Assembly: GCA_020443345.1 (NCBI GenBank)
Contig: JAGRIH010000019.1
Span: forward strand, 1 to 38,107
DNA from: Halioglobus sp.
GTDB taxonomy: Bacteria; Pseudomonadota; Gammaproteobacteria; Pseudomonadales; Halieaceae
Reading direction: 5' to 3'
DNA length: 38,107 nucleotides
Part shown: positions 7,428 to 15,484 of the stretch, piece by piece
Layout of the letters: every line of letters starts with the position of its first letter
Position numbering within the stretch: position 1 is the first letter of the stretch
Notes under the pieces: generated by a model
Told to the model about the DNA's origin: nothing
The model's input: the letters and a program-made list of their open reading frames with translations, nothing else
The model's database searches: none
Position numbers and translations under genes: made by a program

Positions 7428-8423
7428 ATGGAACTTGTCTGTCCGGCAGGAAACGCTGCCATGTTGCGCGCCGCCGTCGATGCCGGGGCCGACGCCGTCT
7501 ATATCGGCCTGAAAGACGCCACCAACGCGCGCCATTTTGCCGGCCTGAATTTCAACGACCGCCAGGCCCGGCAGAGTATCGCCTACGCCCGTGACCGCAA
7601 GGTCAAGGTGTTTATGGCGATCAACACCTACGCCCAGCCGGACACCATGCACCGCTGGCACCGTGCGGTGGACCTGTCGCAGGAACTGGGCGTGGACGCG
7701 GTGATCGCCGCAGATATCGGAGTGCTCGCCTACGCCGCCAATAAATACCCGCAGCTCAACCTGCACCTGTCGGTACAGGGCTCGGCCACCAGCGTCAAGG
7801 CGCTGGAGTTCTACGCCAACGAGTTTGGCGTCAGGCGCGCGGTGTTGCCGCGGGTGCTGTCCCTGCCCCAGGTCAAGCAGCTGGCCGCCAACAGCCCCAT
7901 CGACCTGGAAGTGTTCGGCTTTGGCAGCCTGTGCATCATGGCCGAGGGCCGCTGTTTCCTGTCGTCCTATGTCACCGGGGAGTCGCCCAACACCTTTGGC
8001 GCCTGTTCACCGGCCAGTGCGGTGCGCTGGGAGGAGACCGACAGCGGGCGGGAGTCCTACCTCAACGGGGTGTTGATCGACCGCTTTGCCGCAGATGAAA
8101 AGGCGGGTTACCCCACCCTGTGCAAAGGGCGTTTTCGCGCCAACGGCGAGCAGTTTCACGTGCTGGAGGAGCCCACCAGCCTCAACACGTTGCAGCTCAT
8201 TCCCGAACTGGACAAGGCGGGCATCGTCGCAGTAAAAATCGAGGGCCGCCAGCGCAGCCCGGCCTATGTGTCGCGGGTGGTGAAGGTGTGGCGCGAGGCA
8301 CTGCAGGATTACCGGCGCACGCAGTCGGCTTTCACCGTGAAGCGCGACTGGATGGACGCGCTGGGCAGCGTGTCCGAGGGGGCGCAGACCACCCTGGGGG
8401 CGTATTCCAAGCCCTGGCAGTAA
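7428..8423 (+). CDS. UbiU, oxygen-independent ubiquinone hydroxylation protein
   Basis: UbiU and UbiV form a heterodimer that hydroxylates ubiquinone precursors without oxygen. From the ATG at 7428 the protein is 331 residues, the same length as E. coli UbiU (YhbU), and begins MELVCPAGNAAMLRAAVDAG, which fits the family start. An in-frame ATG 7 codons upstream (7407) is less likely. The four [4Fe-4S] cysteines fall at C169, C176, C193 and C232, the E. coli positions. The peptidase U32 fold is clear, but these proteins are not known to be proteases. It is the first gene of a five-gene operon under an FNR box. No clear ribosome-binding site is visible. Confidence 0.95.
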   Translation: MELVCPAGNAAMLRAAVDAGADAVYIGLKDATNARHFAGLNFNDRQARQSIAYARDRKVKVFMAINTYAQPDTMHRWHRAVDLSQELGVDAVIAADIGVLAYAANKYPQLNLHLSVQGSATSVKALEFYANEFGVRRAVLPRVLSLPQVKQLAANSPIDLEVFGFGSLCIMAEGRCFLSSYVTGESPNTFGACSPASAVRWEETDSGRESYLNGVLIDRFAADEKAGYPTLCKGRFRANGEQFHVLEEPTSLNTLQLIPELDKAGIVAVKIEGRQRSPAYVSRVVKVWREALQDYRRTQSAFTVKRDWMDALGSVSEGAQTTLGAYSKPWQ

Positions 8424-8447
8424 GGCGGGCACAGTGAGGACAGCGCA

Positions 8448-9350
8448 ATGAAGCTATCGGCAGGACCCGTACTCTACTACTGGAGCGAGCACAAATTGCG
8501 AGAGTTTTACCAGCAGATGGCAAATCTGCCGGTGGACATCGTCTACCTGGGGGAAACCGTGTGCCCCAAGCGCCGCGAGATTCTGCCCGAGCAGTGGGTG
8601 GAGCTGGGGCGGCAACTGGCGGCCAGCGGCAAGGAAGTAGTGCTTTCCACGCTGACGCTGCTGGAGTGCCGCGCCGACCTGGCGCAGGTCAAAAAGATGG
8701 TCGACAACGGCGAGTTCCTGGTGGAGGCCAACGACATGGCCGGGGTGCAGCTACTGATCGACCACAAGCTGCCCATCATCACCGGCCCCGCGGTGAACAT
8801 CTATAACCACGAGACGCTGCAGCTGCTGCACTGCAAGGGCCTGGTGCGCTGGGTCATGCCGGTGGAGCTGGGCCGTGACAGCCTGGCCAGTATCGTGCGC
8901 CGTGCCGATCTGGGCGATGCGGTGCAAACCGAGGTGTTCGCCAGCGGCAGGATTCCCCTGGCGTACTCGGCGCGCTGCTACACGGCGCGGGCCTACAATC
9001 TGCCCAAGGACAACTGCCAGTTGAAGTGCCTTGAGCATCCCGGTGGTATGGTGATGGAAAACCAGCAGGACCAAGAGCTGTTTGTCCTCAACGGTATCCA
9101 GACCATGTCGGGTTATGAGTACAATCTGATTCACGAGCTGGACACCATGCGCCGCATCGGTGTGGACGTGGTGCGGATCAGCCCCGAGCCCGAGGGCTTT
9201 GCGCAGCGTGTCGAGGCGCTGCGCCGGGCTCTCGACGGCGAGCCCCCCGCAGCACAGGCGCTGCTGGCCAGCGACCAGTGCGACGGCTACTGGTTTGGCC
9301 GCCCGGGGATGGAGCGTTGCCATGCACAGCAGGAGGTGTCGGCATGTTAG
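8448..9350 (+). CDS. UbiV, partner of UbiU
   Basis: The 300-residue U32-family protein is the second half of the UbiUV hydroxylase. Its four probable [4Fe-4S] ligands are C39, C177, C190 and C194, matching the C39/C180/C193/C197 pattern of E. coli UbiV apart from a three-residue shift. GAGGA (8436-8440) precedes the ATG by 7 bases. The gene starts 24 bases after ubiU and its stop overlaps the ubiT start, so translation of ubiV and ubiT is probably coupled. The tail, about 8 residues longer than in E. coli, is not distinctive. Confidence 0.95.
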   Translation: MKLSAGPVLYYWSEHKLREFYQQMANLPVDIVYLGETVCPKRREILPEQWVELGRQLAASGKEVVLSTLTLLECRADLAQVKKMVDNGEFLVEANDMAGVQLLIDHKLPIITGPAVNIYNHETLQLLHCKGLVRWVMPVELGRDSLASIVRRADLGDAVQTEVFASGRIPLAYSARCYTARAYNLPKDNCQLKCLEHPGGMVMENQQDQELFVLNGIQTMSGYEYNLIHELDTMRRIGVDVVRISPEPEGFAQRVEALRRALDGEPPAAQALLASDQCDGYWFGRPGMERCHAQQEVSAC

Positions 9351-9871
9351 CCGCATTACCCGCCCACCTGCAGTTGCTGTCGCGCGTCAAGCCGCTGGCC
9401 CTGCGCGGCGCCGCCCTGGTGCCTTTCACCGTGCAGCGCTATGTCACCGAGAGCTTGCTCAATCCGCTGCTGGCCGAGGCCATTGCCGACGGCGACCTCG
9501 ACCTGCTGCGCGAGCGGGTACTGGGTCTGTCGATTACGGAAACGGGGCATACCTGGTATTTCACCCTCATCGGGGACGCCCTGCAGCTGGTACAGCAGCG
9601 CGAGCCGGCGGATGTCACCATCAGCGGCAGCTTCGAGGCCTTTCTGCTGATCTCCAACCAGTTGGAGGACCCCGACACCCTGTTTTTCCAGCGCGAGCTG
9701 GATATCGAGGGCGACACCGAGCTGGGCCTGACCATCAAGAATTGCCTGCACAACGTCGATACCGCGACCCTGCCGCCCCCCGTGCGACGACTGCTGGAAA
9801 TTGCCGGCGACCTGGCGCAGAAGATCTACCAGACCAATGCGCAGATTCGGGCAGAGAGCCGGGCCAGCTAG
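9344..9871 (+). CDS. UbiT, SCP2-domain ubiquinone accessory factor
   Basis: The start is the ATG at 9344, which overlaps the ubiV stop and has a perfect AGGAGG (9331-9336) 7 bases upstream. This gives 175 residues, essentially the E. coli UbiT (YhbT) length. The sequence is an SCP2-type lipid-binding domain (TESLLNPLLAEAIADGDLDL, ITETGHTWYFTLIGDALQLV, DVTISGSFEAFLLIS). UbiT is the anaerobic counterpart of UbiJ and is thought to bind hydrophobic ubiquinone intermediates and present them to UbiUV and the other Ubi enzymes. Its position third in ubiUVT is the usual one. Confidence 0.93.
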   Translation: MLAALPAHLQLLSRVKPLALRGAALVPFTVQRYVTESLLNPLLAEAIADGDLDLLRERVLGLSITETGHTWYFTLIGDALQLVQQREPADVTISGSFEAFLLISNQLEDPDTLFFQRELDIEGDTELGLTIKNCLHNVDTATLPPPVRRLLEIAGDLAQKIYQTNAQIRAESRAS

Positions 9872-9904
9872 GCCGTTCCCCCAATCACGGCAAAGAACTC
9901 CACG

Positions 9905-11173
9905 ATGAACACCGCCAGACCAGAAATCCTCGCCCCGGCGGGCTCCCACGAAGCCTTGAGCGCCGCGCTCAAGGCGGGCTGCGACGCGGTCTACTTCGGT
10001 GTGGAACAGTTGAACATGCGCGCCCGCTCCTCGACCAACTTTTCCACCGAGGACCTGGCTGCAATTGTGGAAAGATGCAATGCGCACGGTGTCAAATCCT
10101 ACCTGACCATCAACACCGTACTGTACGACCACGACCTCGCCCTGATGCACCGTATCGTCGATAGCGCCGCGCACTGCGGTGTCAGTGCAATTATCGCCTC
10201 CGATCACGCGGTGATGGCCTCCGCCAGAAAAGCCGGCGTGCCGATCCACGTGTCCACCCAGGCCAATATCAGCAACATCGACACGGTGGCATTTTACGCG
10301 GCCTTTGCCGATGCCATGGTGCTGTCCCGGGAGCTGAGCCTGCGGCAGGTCGAGAGTATCGTAAAGGAGATTACCCGGCGCGATATCCGCGGACCGTCCG
10401 GCGAGCGGGTTAAAATCGAGATCTTCGCCCACGGCGCCCTGTGCATGGCGGTATCCGGCAAATGCTATCTGAGCCTGCACTCGCACAACGCCTCCGCCAA
10501 CCGCGGCGCCTGTATCCAGAACTGCCGCAAGCCCTACATCGTCACCGATAAGGAAGAGGGCGTGGAACTTCAGATCGACAACGAGTACATCATGAGCGCC
10601 AAAGACCTGTGCACCATCGGCTTTCTGGACAAGGTGGTTGGCGCCGGTGTGGCGATCCTGAAGATAGAGGGCCGCGGCCGCGCGGCGGACTATGTGTACA
10701 CAACCACGAGCTGTTATCGCGAGGCGGTGGACGCCATTGCCCGGGACAACTACGACCGCGACAAGATCGAGCAGTGGACGCAGCGGCTCGCCACCGTTTT
10801 CAACCGCGGCTTCTGGGACGGCTACTACCTGGGGCGTCGGTTGGGTGAGTGGAACGATGCGCAGGGCTCAAAAGCCACCGAGAGGAAAATACGCGTGGGG
10901 CGCGGCGTGAACTATTTCAGGGATATCGGCGTGGCGGAATTCGTGCTGGAGAGCAACCGCCTGACCCTGGGGGACAAACTGCTGATTACCGGGCCGACCA
11001 CCGGCGTCGTCACCACGCAAGTCACGGAACTGCGGGTGGACGGAAAAAGCGTGGACGCGGTGGCCAAGGGCAGCCGCTTTTCACTGCCCGTGCCGGAGAC
11101 GGTGCGGCCTTCCGACACTCTGTTCAAGGTACAGCCGGTCAGACAACAGTCCGACGGACAGCCGCAAACCTGA
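9905..11173 (+). CDS. TrhP-like U32 protein, probable tRNA U34 hydroxylation
   Basis: The 422-residue protein starts MNTARPEILAPAGSHEALSA, like other U32-family enzymes, and has the conserved EIFAHGALCMAVSGKCYLS segment. Four cysteines, C180, C187, C203 and C207, fit the family iron-sulfur site. E. coli TrhP (YegQ, 453 aa) makes 5-hydroxyuridine at tRNA position 34 in an oxygen-independent reaction that uses prephenate. This protein shares its layout (alpha/beta barrel, then a small C-terminal beta domain from about residue 330), but it is not close enough by eye to be certain of the same substrate. RlhA is much longer and less likely. It lies 33 bases after ubiT and overlaps the ferredoxin gene by one base, so it belongs to the FNR-controlled operon. 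Confidence 0.75.
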   Translation: MNTARPEILAPAGSHEALSAALKAGCDAVYFGVEQLNMRARSSTNFSTEDLAAIVERCNAHGVKSYLTINTVLYDHDLALMHRIVDSAAHCGVSAIIASDHAVMASARKAGVPIHVSTQANISNIDTVAFYAAFADAMVLSRELSLRQVESIVKEITRRDIRGPSGERVKIEIFAHGALCMAVSGKCYLSLHSHNASANRGACIQNCRKPYIVTDKEEGVELQIDNEYIMSAKDLCTIGFLDKVVGAGVAILKIEGRGRAADYVYTTTSCYREAVDAIARDNYDRDKIEQWTQRLATVFNRGFWDGYYLGRRLGEWNDAQGSKATERKIRVGRGVNYFRDIGVAEFVLESNRLTLGDKLLITGPTTGVVTTQVTELRVDGKSVDAVAKGSRFSLPVPETVRPSDTLFKVQPVRQQSDGQPQT

Positions 11174-11400
11174 TGCTGCGCATCAGTTTTGCCCGGCACA
11201 AGTGTATTGGCTGCAATGCCTGTGTGGAGGCGGCACCGGAGCGCTGGCGCGTATCGGGCGGGGACGGGCGGTGCACCCTGATCGAAGGTCGGGAGCAGGA
11301 CGGCGTGTTCCAGGCGCTGGTCTGCGCCGATGAGTACGCGCAAAACGCCGCGGCCGCCGCCAACTGCCCGGCGAAAATCATCCGGCTACAGCTACTGTAG
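11173..11400 (+). CDS. Small single-cluster ferredoxin
   Basis: The 75-residue protein has C11-IG-C14-NA-C17 near the N-terminus and C65-P near the C-terminus, the spacing of a monocluster [4Fe-4S] ferredoxin (C17 is a cysteine, so the cluster need not be 3Fe-4S). C34 and C51 are extra. Its ATG overlaps the stop of the TrhP-like gene (TGATG), a sign of translational coupling and matched expression. It could supply electrons to the TrhP-like protein or to UbiUV; this is inferred from position. It is the last gene of the operon. Confidence 0.85.
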   Translation: MLRISFARHKCIGCNACVEAAPERWRVSGGDGRCTLIEGREQDGVFQALVCADEYAQNAAAAANCPAKIIRLQLL

Positions 11401-11431
11401 CAGGGCTGACTCAGATAGGATAAACAGGCTG

Positions 11432-11558
11432 GGATGACGCTACCGCGGCAGCGGGAAAGCGGTTTGTTTTGCGCGTATTTTCCTTACATAGACATCACAG
11501 TGCGGCGCAACTACGCGAAAAGCTCTCCTTGATTTTCTGTCTCGCCGCGTGACGAACC
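11432..11558 (-). repeat. 127-bp hairpin element, copy B (inverted)
   Basis: Read on the minus strand, this matches 25-151 at about 80 % by hand alignment over the same 127-base length, including GGTTCGTCACG at one end and TCATCC at the other. The TTTTCGCGTA and TACGCGCAAAA arms are again complementary, so the hairpin is preserved despite sequence divergence. The rest of the 218-bp gap between the ferredoxin and SLC13 genes shows nothing else. Confidence 0.7.
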
Positions 11559-11618
11559 TCTAACTTCGACAACCTCCTCGCGGGGTAATGTCAGCGAGTC
11601 GCTGCTACCGGCGCGGGG

Positions 11619-13526
11619 TCACAGCGGCCACACCACAAGCAACAAGGGAATGCTGAGCGTGACGACGAGCATCTCCAGCGGCAGCCCCAAACGCCAGAAG
11701 TCACTGAAGTTGAATCCTCCCGGGCCGAGAATCAGCGTGTTGTTCTGGTGCCCGATCGGTGTCAGGAAAGCGCAGGACGCACCGATCGCCACCGCCATGA
11801 GAAAAGAATCCGGGTCCACGCCAAGCGCTGAGGCTGTGCCCAGGGCGATCGGGCACATCACCGCAGCAGTGGCGGCATTGTTCATCAGATCTGACAGGAA
11901 CATTGTCACCACGAGAATGAGAGTCAGCACCGCGATCGCATTGCCCTGGGCCAGGGCCGTGAGCAGGAAGGTCGCGACGAGATCCGCGGTGCCCGTCTCC
12001 GACATCGCCTCCGCCACCGGAATCAATGCTGCGAGCAACACGATGACCGGCCAGTCGATCGCAGTGTAGACATTGCGCGGGGGAACCGTGTTGAGCGCCA
12101 TGGAGGCGAGCACTCCCAGCGCAAAGGAGATAGCCGCAGGCAGCAGGCCGAAAGCGGCCCCGGCAACGGCCCCTGCCATGACCAGCCCGGCAATCCACGC
12201 TTTGCGCTTGTCCGGGATACGCAGTTCGCGCTCGGCAAGCGGTACGCAGCCGGTGTCCGAGGCGAATTCGGCTATGGCATCCGTCGGACCCTGCATCAAC
12301 AGCAGATCCCCGGGCCGCAGCGCCATATTGCGCAGCCGCTTGCGCGCGTTGGCGCCCGCCCGCGATACGGCCAGGAGATGGAGGTTGTAGCGCGTCGCGA
12401 GCTCCACATCTGCGGCGGAGCGGCCGACGAGGGACGATACAGGCAGAACAGCGAGTTCGCTGAGAACAACCTGTTCCCGACTGCGATTTTTGTCACCGAA
12501 AGCACTGTCACTGACGGAATTTTCGCCTGCGGTCTTTGGCGCGGTGAGAGTTGCCGCGACAGGGGCAGGATCCTCCACTGCACCAGCGATGTCGCCGGCT
12601 GCATCGTCGGTTTCGCTGCCGCTCTCCGCAGTCGCTTCCAACTCGAGGCCAAATCTGGATAACAGGTCCCCCAGGGCCTCGATATCCGCCGTGATGACCA
12701 GGATATCACCGGCGAGTAGCTGCCGGCTCGGCAGGGGTGCGACCAGTCGCACGCCATTACGCACCAGGCCGATAATCTGGGCACCATCGTCGTCGAGCGC
12801 GGCCTCCAGTTCTCGCAGGGTCATGCCGACTGCCTTGCCGTCCTCGCCAATACGCGCTTCGGTCAGATACGCCCCGGTTTGGAAATCCTGCGCCGCATTT
12901 TGGTCCCGCGCGGGCACCAGTATTCGACCCAGCAACACAACGAACAGTGTGCCTGCCACGGCGACCGTCAGGCCGACTGGAGTGAAATCGAACATACCGA
13001 AACTGCTGCCCCCGGATTCAGCGCGAAATCCTGAGACGATCAGGTTGGGCGGAGTGCCGATCATCGTGGTCATCCCGCCGAGAATAGTGCCGAAGGCGAG
13101 CGGCATCAGGACTTTCCCCGGTGGCAGATCGTGTTGCCGCGCGATCTGGATAGCGACTGGCATCAACAGCGCCATGGCGCCCACGTTGTTCATGAAGCCC
13201 GACAGCACCGCGCCGAGCACAACAATAGCTGCGAGGCTGGCCAGCGGGCCGGCATCACCCGGAAGCGCGACACGGGCGAGGGCATCGACGGCGCCGGAGG
13301 ACTGCAGGCCGCGGCTGAGCACGAGTACGCAGGCGACTGTAATCACCGCCGGATGGCCGAAGCCGTTGAAAGCGACAGACGGATCGATAAGTCCTGCAAC
13401 AACGCAGGCGAGCAGCGATCCCAGGGCGACCATGTCGTGACGCCAGCGACCCCAGAGAAACATGCCGAGGGTCGCCAACAGGATGGCGATGATGAGAAAT
13501 TGCTCTGTGGTCATGGCAGGCCGCAT
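11619..13526 (-). CDS. SLC13/DASS-type permease with two RCK_C domains
   Basis: The 635-residue membrane protein has two blocks of hydrophobic helices (about 1-210 and 440-635) separated by a soluble region with two TrkA-C/RCK_C-like domains (about 215-290 and 350-435) joined by an acidic linker. Each membrane half carries an SLC13-type signature: GTPPNLIVSG and PIGHQNNTLILGPG. Relatives carry sulfate, dicarboxylates or other anions with sodium or protons, and the RCK_C domains may bind a regulatory ligand. The substrate cannot be told from the sequence. ATGs at 13526 and 13514 are both possible starts; neither has a good ribosome-binding site. Confidence 0.85.
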   Translation of the reverse strand: MRPAMTTEQFLIIAILLATLGMFLWGRWRHDMVALGSLLACVVAGLIDPSVAFNGFGHPAVITVACVLVLSRGLQSSGAVDALARVALPGDAGPLASLAAIVVLGAVLSGFMNNVGAMALLMPVAIQIARQHDLPPGKVLMPLAFGTILGGMTTMIGTPPNLIVSGFRAESGGSSFGMFDFTPVGLTVAVAGTLFVVLLGRILVPARDQNAAQDFQTGAYLTEARIGEDGKAVGMTLRELEAALDDDGAQIIGLVRNGVRLVAPLPSRQLLAGDILVITADIEALGDLLSRFGLELEATAESGSETDDAAGDIAGAVEDPAPVAATLTAPKTAGENSVSDSAFGDKNRSREQVVLSELAVLPVSSLVGRSAADVELATRYNLHLLAVSRAGANARKRLRNMALRPGDLLLMQGPTDAIAEFASDTGCVPLAERELRIPDKRKAWIAGLVMAGAVAGAAFGLLPAAISFALGVLASMALNTVPPRNVYTAIDWPVIVLLAALIPVAEAMSETGTADLVATFLLTALAQGNAIAVLTLILVVTMFLSDLMNNAATAAVMCPIALGTASALGVDPDSFLMAVAIGASCAFLTPIGHQNNTLILGPGGFNFSDFWRLGLPLEMLVVTLSIPLLLVVWPL

Positions 13527-13835
13527 GTTTGGATGGCTGTGCGATGCGTGCGGTCCGGCCGAAAATGACCCAGGCCAGCAGCGTACATGGCCTTTCTATG
13601 CATCAGTATTTGCCAACAAGCGCGTCGTTCATTTTGTACCATTCGCAGTTACCCGGTTTGTTCGCGACAGGGCGCGGTTCGCGTGGATTATCGGTGGCCT
13701 TTCCAGGAATCGCAGCGCAGTTGCGCAGGGACCGGGTGGTTTCCTGCTGTCGGCTTTTCCTTTATTTGTTTATTTTACACTTGACGCAGACTGGTAAGAG
13801 TACTTTTTACCGCTCACCAGATGAGAGGATTAGCT

Positions 13836-13973
13836 ATGAACAACGCTCCACTGGGCATTGGCTGTCCCCTGCCGCGATGCGGGAAGTCTCGAGGGCGGTG
13901 GCGCCTGGCCGGGTTGTCAGTTTTTTTTACATTGCTTGGTTCGCGATGGTCGCTGCCATACGCAAGCCGTTGA
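13836..13973 (+). CDS. Possible 45-aa small protein
   Basis: GAGAGGA (13823-13829) lies 6 bases before an ATG at 13836, a better start signal than many genes here. The reading frame (begins MNNAPLGIGCPLPRCGKSRG) runs 45 codons with a short hydrophobic stretch (LAGLSVFFTLLG) before TGA at 13971. TTGACG (13781-13786) could be part of a promoter. No family is recognised. It may be a small membrane peptide, a leader, or chance. Confidence 0.3.
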   Translation: MNNAPLGIGCPLPRCGKSRGRWRLAGLSVFFTLLGSRWSLPYASR

Positions 13974-13994
13974 AATGCATAACAAGTTATTTTC

Positions 13995-14010
13995 TGGTGC
14001 AAATTTTGCT
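13995..14010 (+). promoter_or_regulatory. Candidate sigma-54 promoter for the PEP-CTERM gene
   Basis: TGGTGCAAATTTTGCT matches the sigma-54 consensus TGGCAC-N5-TTGCW at 9 of 11 fixed positions and has the essential GG-N10-GC spacing. It lies about 125 bases before the PEP-CTERM ATG. PEP-CTERM genes in several bacteria are driven by RpoN with the PrsK/PrsR two-component system, which makes the match more credible. Confidence 0.5.
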
Positions 14011-14135
14011 GCACAGGAAAATTCGCGACTCAAACGAAAAAGATGCGCAACGCACCTGCACCGTGAGTCGGCCGGCGCCAGAGGGCGATGGCATGGCTCG
14101 CGACCTGCAGATGGCGCCAGATCCAGAGGGGGAAT

Positions 14136-14795
14136 ATGGCCATGCGTTATATCAAGCAACTGACAGCAGTTACCGTCCTGGCCGCCTGTTGTGCGGTGCC
14201 CGCCACAGCACACGCGACCGCTATCGTGGCCACATTTGATGTCGATGCGCAAGGATGGACCGCGAACCCCGGCGAGGGATCATTGGCCTATGTCGCCAGT
14301 GGCGGCAACCCGGGCGGGCATGTTCAAATCACGGATATCGGTGTCGGCTTCAACAACGGGTTTGCTTCAGGCGCCTTTGTCGGGCCTGCGTTCTTGGGCG
14401 ATTTGAGCGCTTTCGACGGCGGCACGATGTCGCTGGATATGGCGACGTTTGCAGGGGGCGGTGGCACGTTCGCGTCCTTTGGGAGGGTGCTGCTGACGGG
14501 CAGCGGCAACACCGTCACTTTCGATGTGGCGACAGCCGCGCCGGCCGGTGGCTGGCAGACTTTCAGCGCTTCGTTCGATGCGGCGAGCTGGGGTGTATCG
14601 CAGACCGACTGGCTGGCAGTTCTGTCAAACGTGGCCAGTATAGGCATCGCAACCGACGCGTTTGACGGCGGCGACACTATCGGGATCGACAATTTTCAAT
14701 TGCGGATTGATGCCAATGCCGTCCCCGCGCCCGCTACGCTCGCGCTGCTTGCCCTCGGCCTTATTGCTGTCGGCTATCGAAGGCGGCGCCGGTAG
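14136..14795 (+). CDS. PEP-CTERM sorting-domain protein with laminin-B-like domain
   Basis: The chosen ATG (14136) follows GAGGGGG and gives 219 residues. A signal peptide (YIKQLTAVTVLAACCAVPAT) precedes a beta-sandwich domain with IVATFDVDAQGWTANPG and GIDNFQL, resembling laminin-B/carbohydrate-binding modules. The C-terminus is a PEP-CTERM signal in its VPAP variant: VPAPATLALLALGLIAVGY followed by an Arg run. Exosortase would cleave this tail and pass the protein to the envelope or exopolysaccharide matrix. No exosortase gene is in the window, so it must be elsewhere. The role is probably in the extracellular matrix; the ligand is unknown. Confidence 0.85.
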   Translation: MAMRYIKQLTAVTVLAACCAVPATAHATAIVATFDVDAQGWTANPGEGSLAYVASGGNPGGHVQITDIGVGFNNGFASGAFVGPAFLGDLSAFDGGTMSLDMATFAGGGGTFASFGRVLLTGSGNTVTFDVATAAPAGGWQTFSASFDAASWGVSQTDWLAVLSNVASIGIATDAFDGGDTIGIDNFQLRIDANAVPAPATLALLALGLIAVGYRRRRR

Positions 14796-14826
14796 ATCGG
14801 GACGGCGTAAGACGCTGCCAGCCGCA

Positions 14827-15360
14827 TCAGGGGCGTTTGGACACGAGCGGGCGCATCAGTTGTGCGTTGGATGAAGCACCCGGCGGCGGCTCCCGGGGCC
14901 GCAGCGGCGGCTGCGCGTCGGGGTGCCCGGGGTGGGTATGCGGCCGGTGGTGCGGGCGCCCGGGCCATCTGATGGGGTAGATGGGGTAATAGTAGGGGTA
15001 CGTGCGGGGCGTGTAAATCGTGTAGGTTGGCGCCGGTTCGGGGACTGAGCGTTCCGCCTCGGCCCGGCGCGTGCGCAGCTCGGCGCGGTGCTGTTCCCGC
15101 TCGCGACGGTCGGCGGCCATGCGCTCGGTGGTGGCGCGCATGGCCTCCAGTCGCCGCGCGCTCTCCTCGGGCGCCAGGGGCGGCGCGGTGTCGATGTGTA
15201 TGGTCTCGGCGGCCGTGGCATCCGCCGGCGGCTTATCCGAAAAACTCACCGCGCCACTGTCGTCGGTGGTCTTGTACACGGTGGCCGCCAGTCCCGGCGC
15301 ACACCAGCCCAGCAGCACAGCCGCCAGTAGCGTGGGAAGTGTTGATGGCCGGGCATCCAT
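14827..15360 (-). CDS. DUF4124 periplasmic protein with Pro/His-rich tail
   Basis: Taking the ATG at 15360 gives 177 residues with a good signal peptide (STLPTLLAAVLLGWCAPGLA). An ATG 12 codons upstream (15396) would add a poor N-terminus. The mature part starts with the DUF4124 motif (TVYKTTDDSGAVSFSDKPP), then an Arg/Glu-rich coiled region (about 75-110), then a Pro/Tyr/His-rich tail containing PYYYPIYPIRWPGRPHHRPH. DUF4124 domains are common in gammaproteobacterial envelope proteins; their function is unknown. It converges on the PEP-CTERM gene and lies downstream of marR on the same strand, separated by 124 bases. Confidence 0.75.
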   Translation of the reverse strand: MDARPSTLPTLLAAVLLGWCAPGLAATVYKTTDDSGAVSFSDKPPADATAAETIHIDTAPPLAPEESARRLEAMRATTERMAADRREREQHRAELRTRRAEAERSVPEPAPTYTIYTPRTYPYYYPIYPIRWPGRPHHRPHTHPGHPDAQPPLRPREPPPGASSNAQLMRPLVSKRP

Positions 15361-15484
15361 GGTCACAGTATAGGCCAGTAGCGGCACGGTGTGCATCGGA
15401 TCGACGACCTTGGTGCAGCGGCGCTGGCGGGGTGCTGCCGCTCATCGATGCAGCGGCAATCCGGCGCGCGCCGTGTTGGCCGCA

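Noticed and set aside
10884-10896. Third copy of the hairpin element, because GGAAAATACGCG also occurs in the TrhP-like gene
   Set aside because: Only this short stretch matches, it lies inside coding sequence, and the flanks do not align to the 127-bp element.
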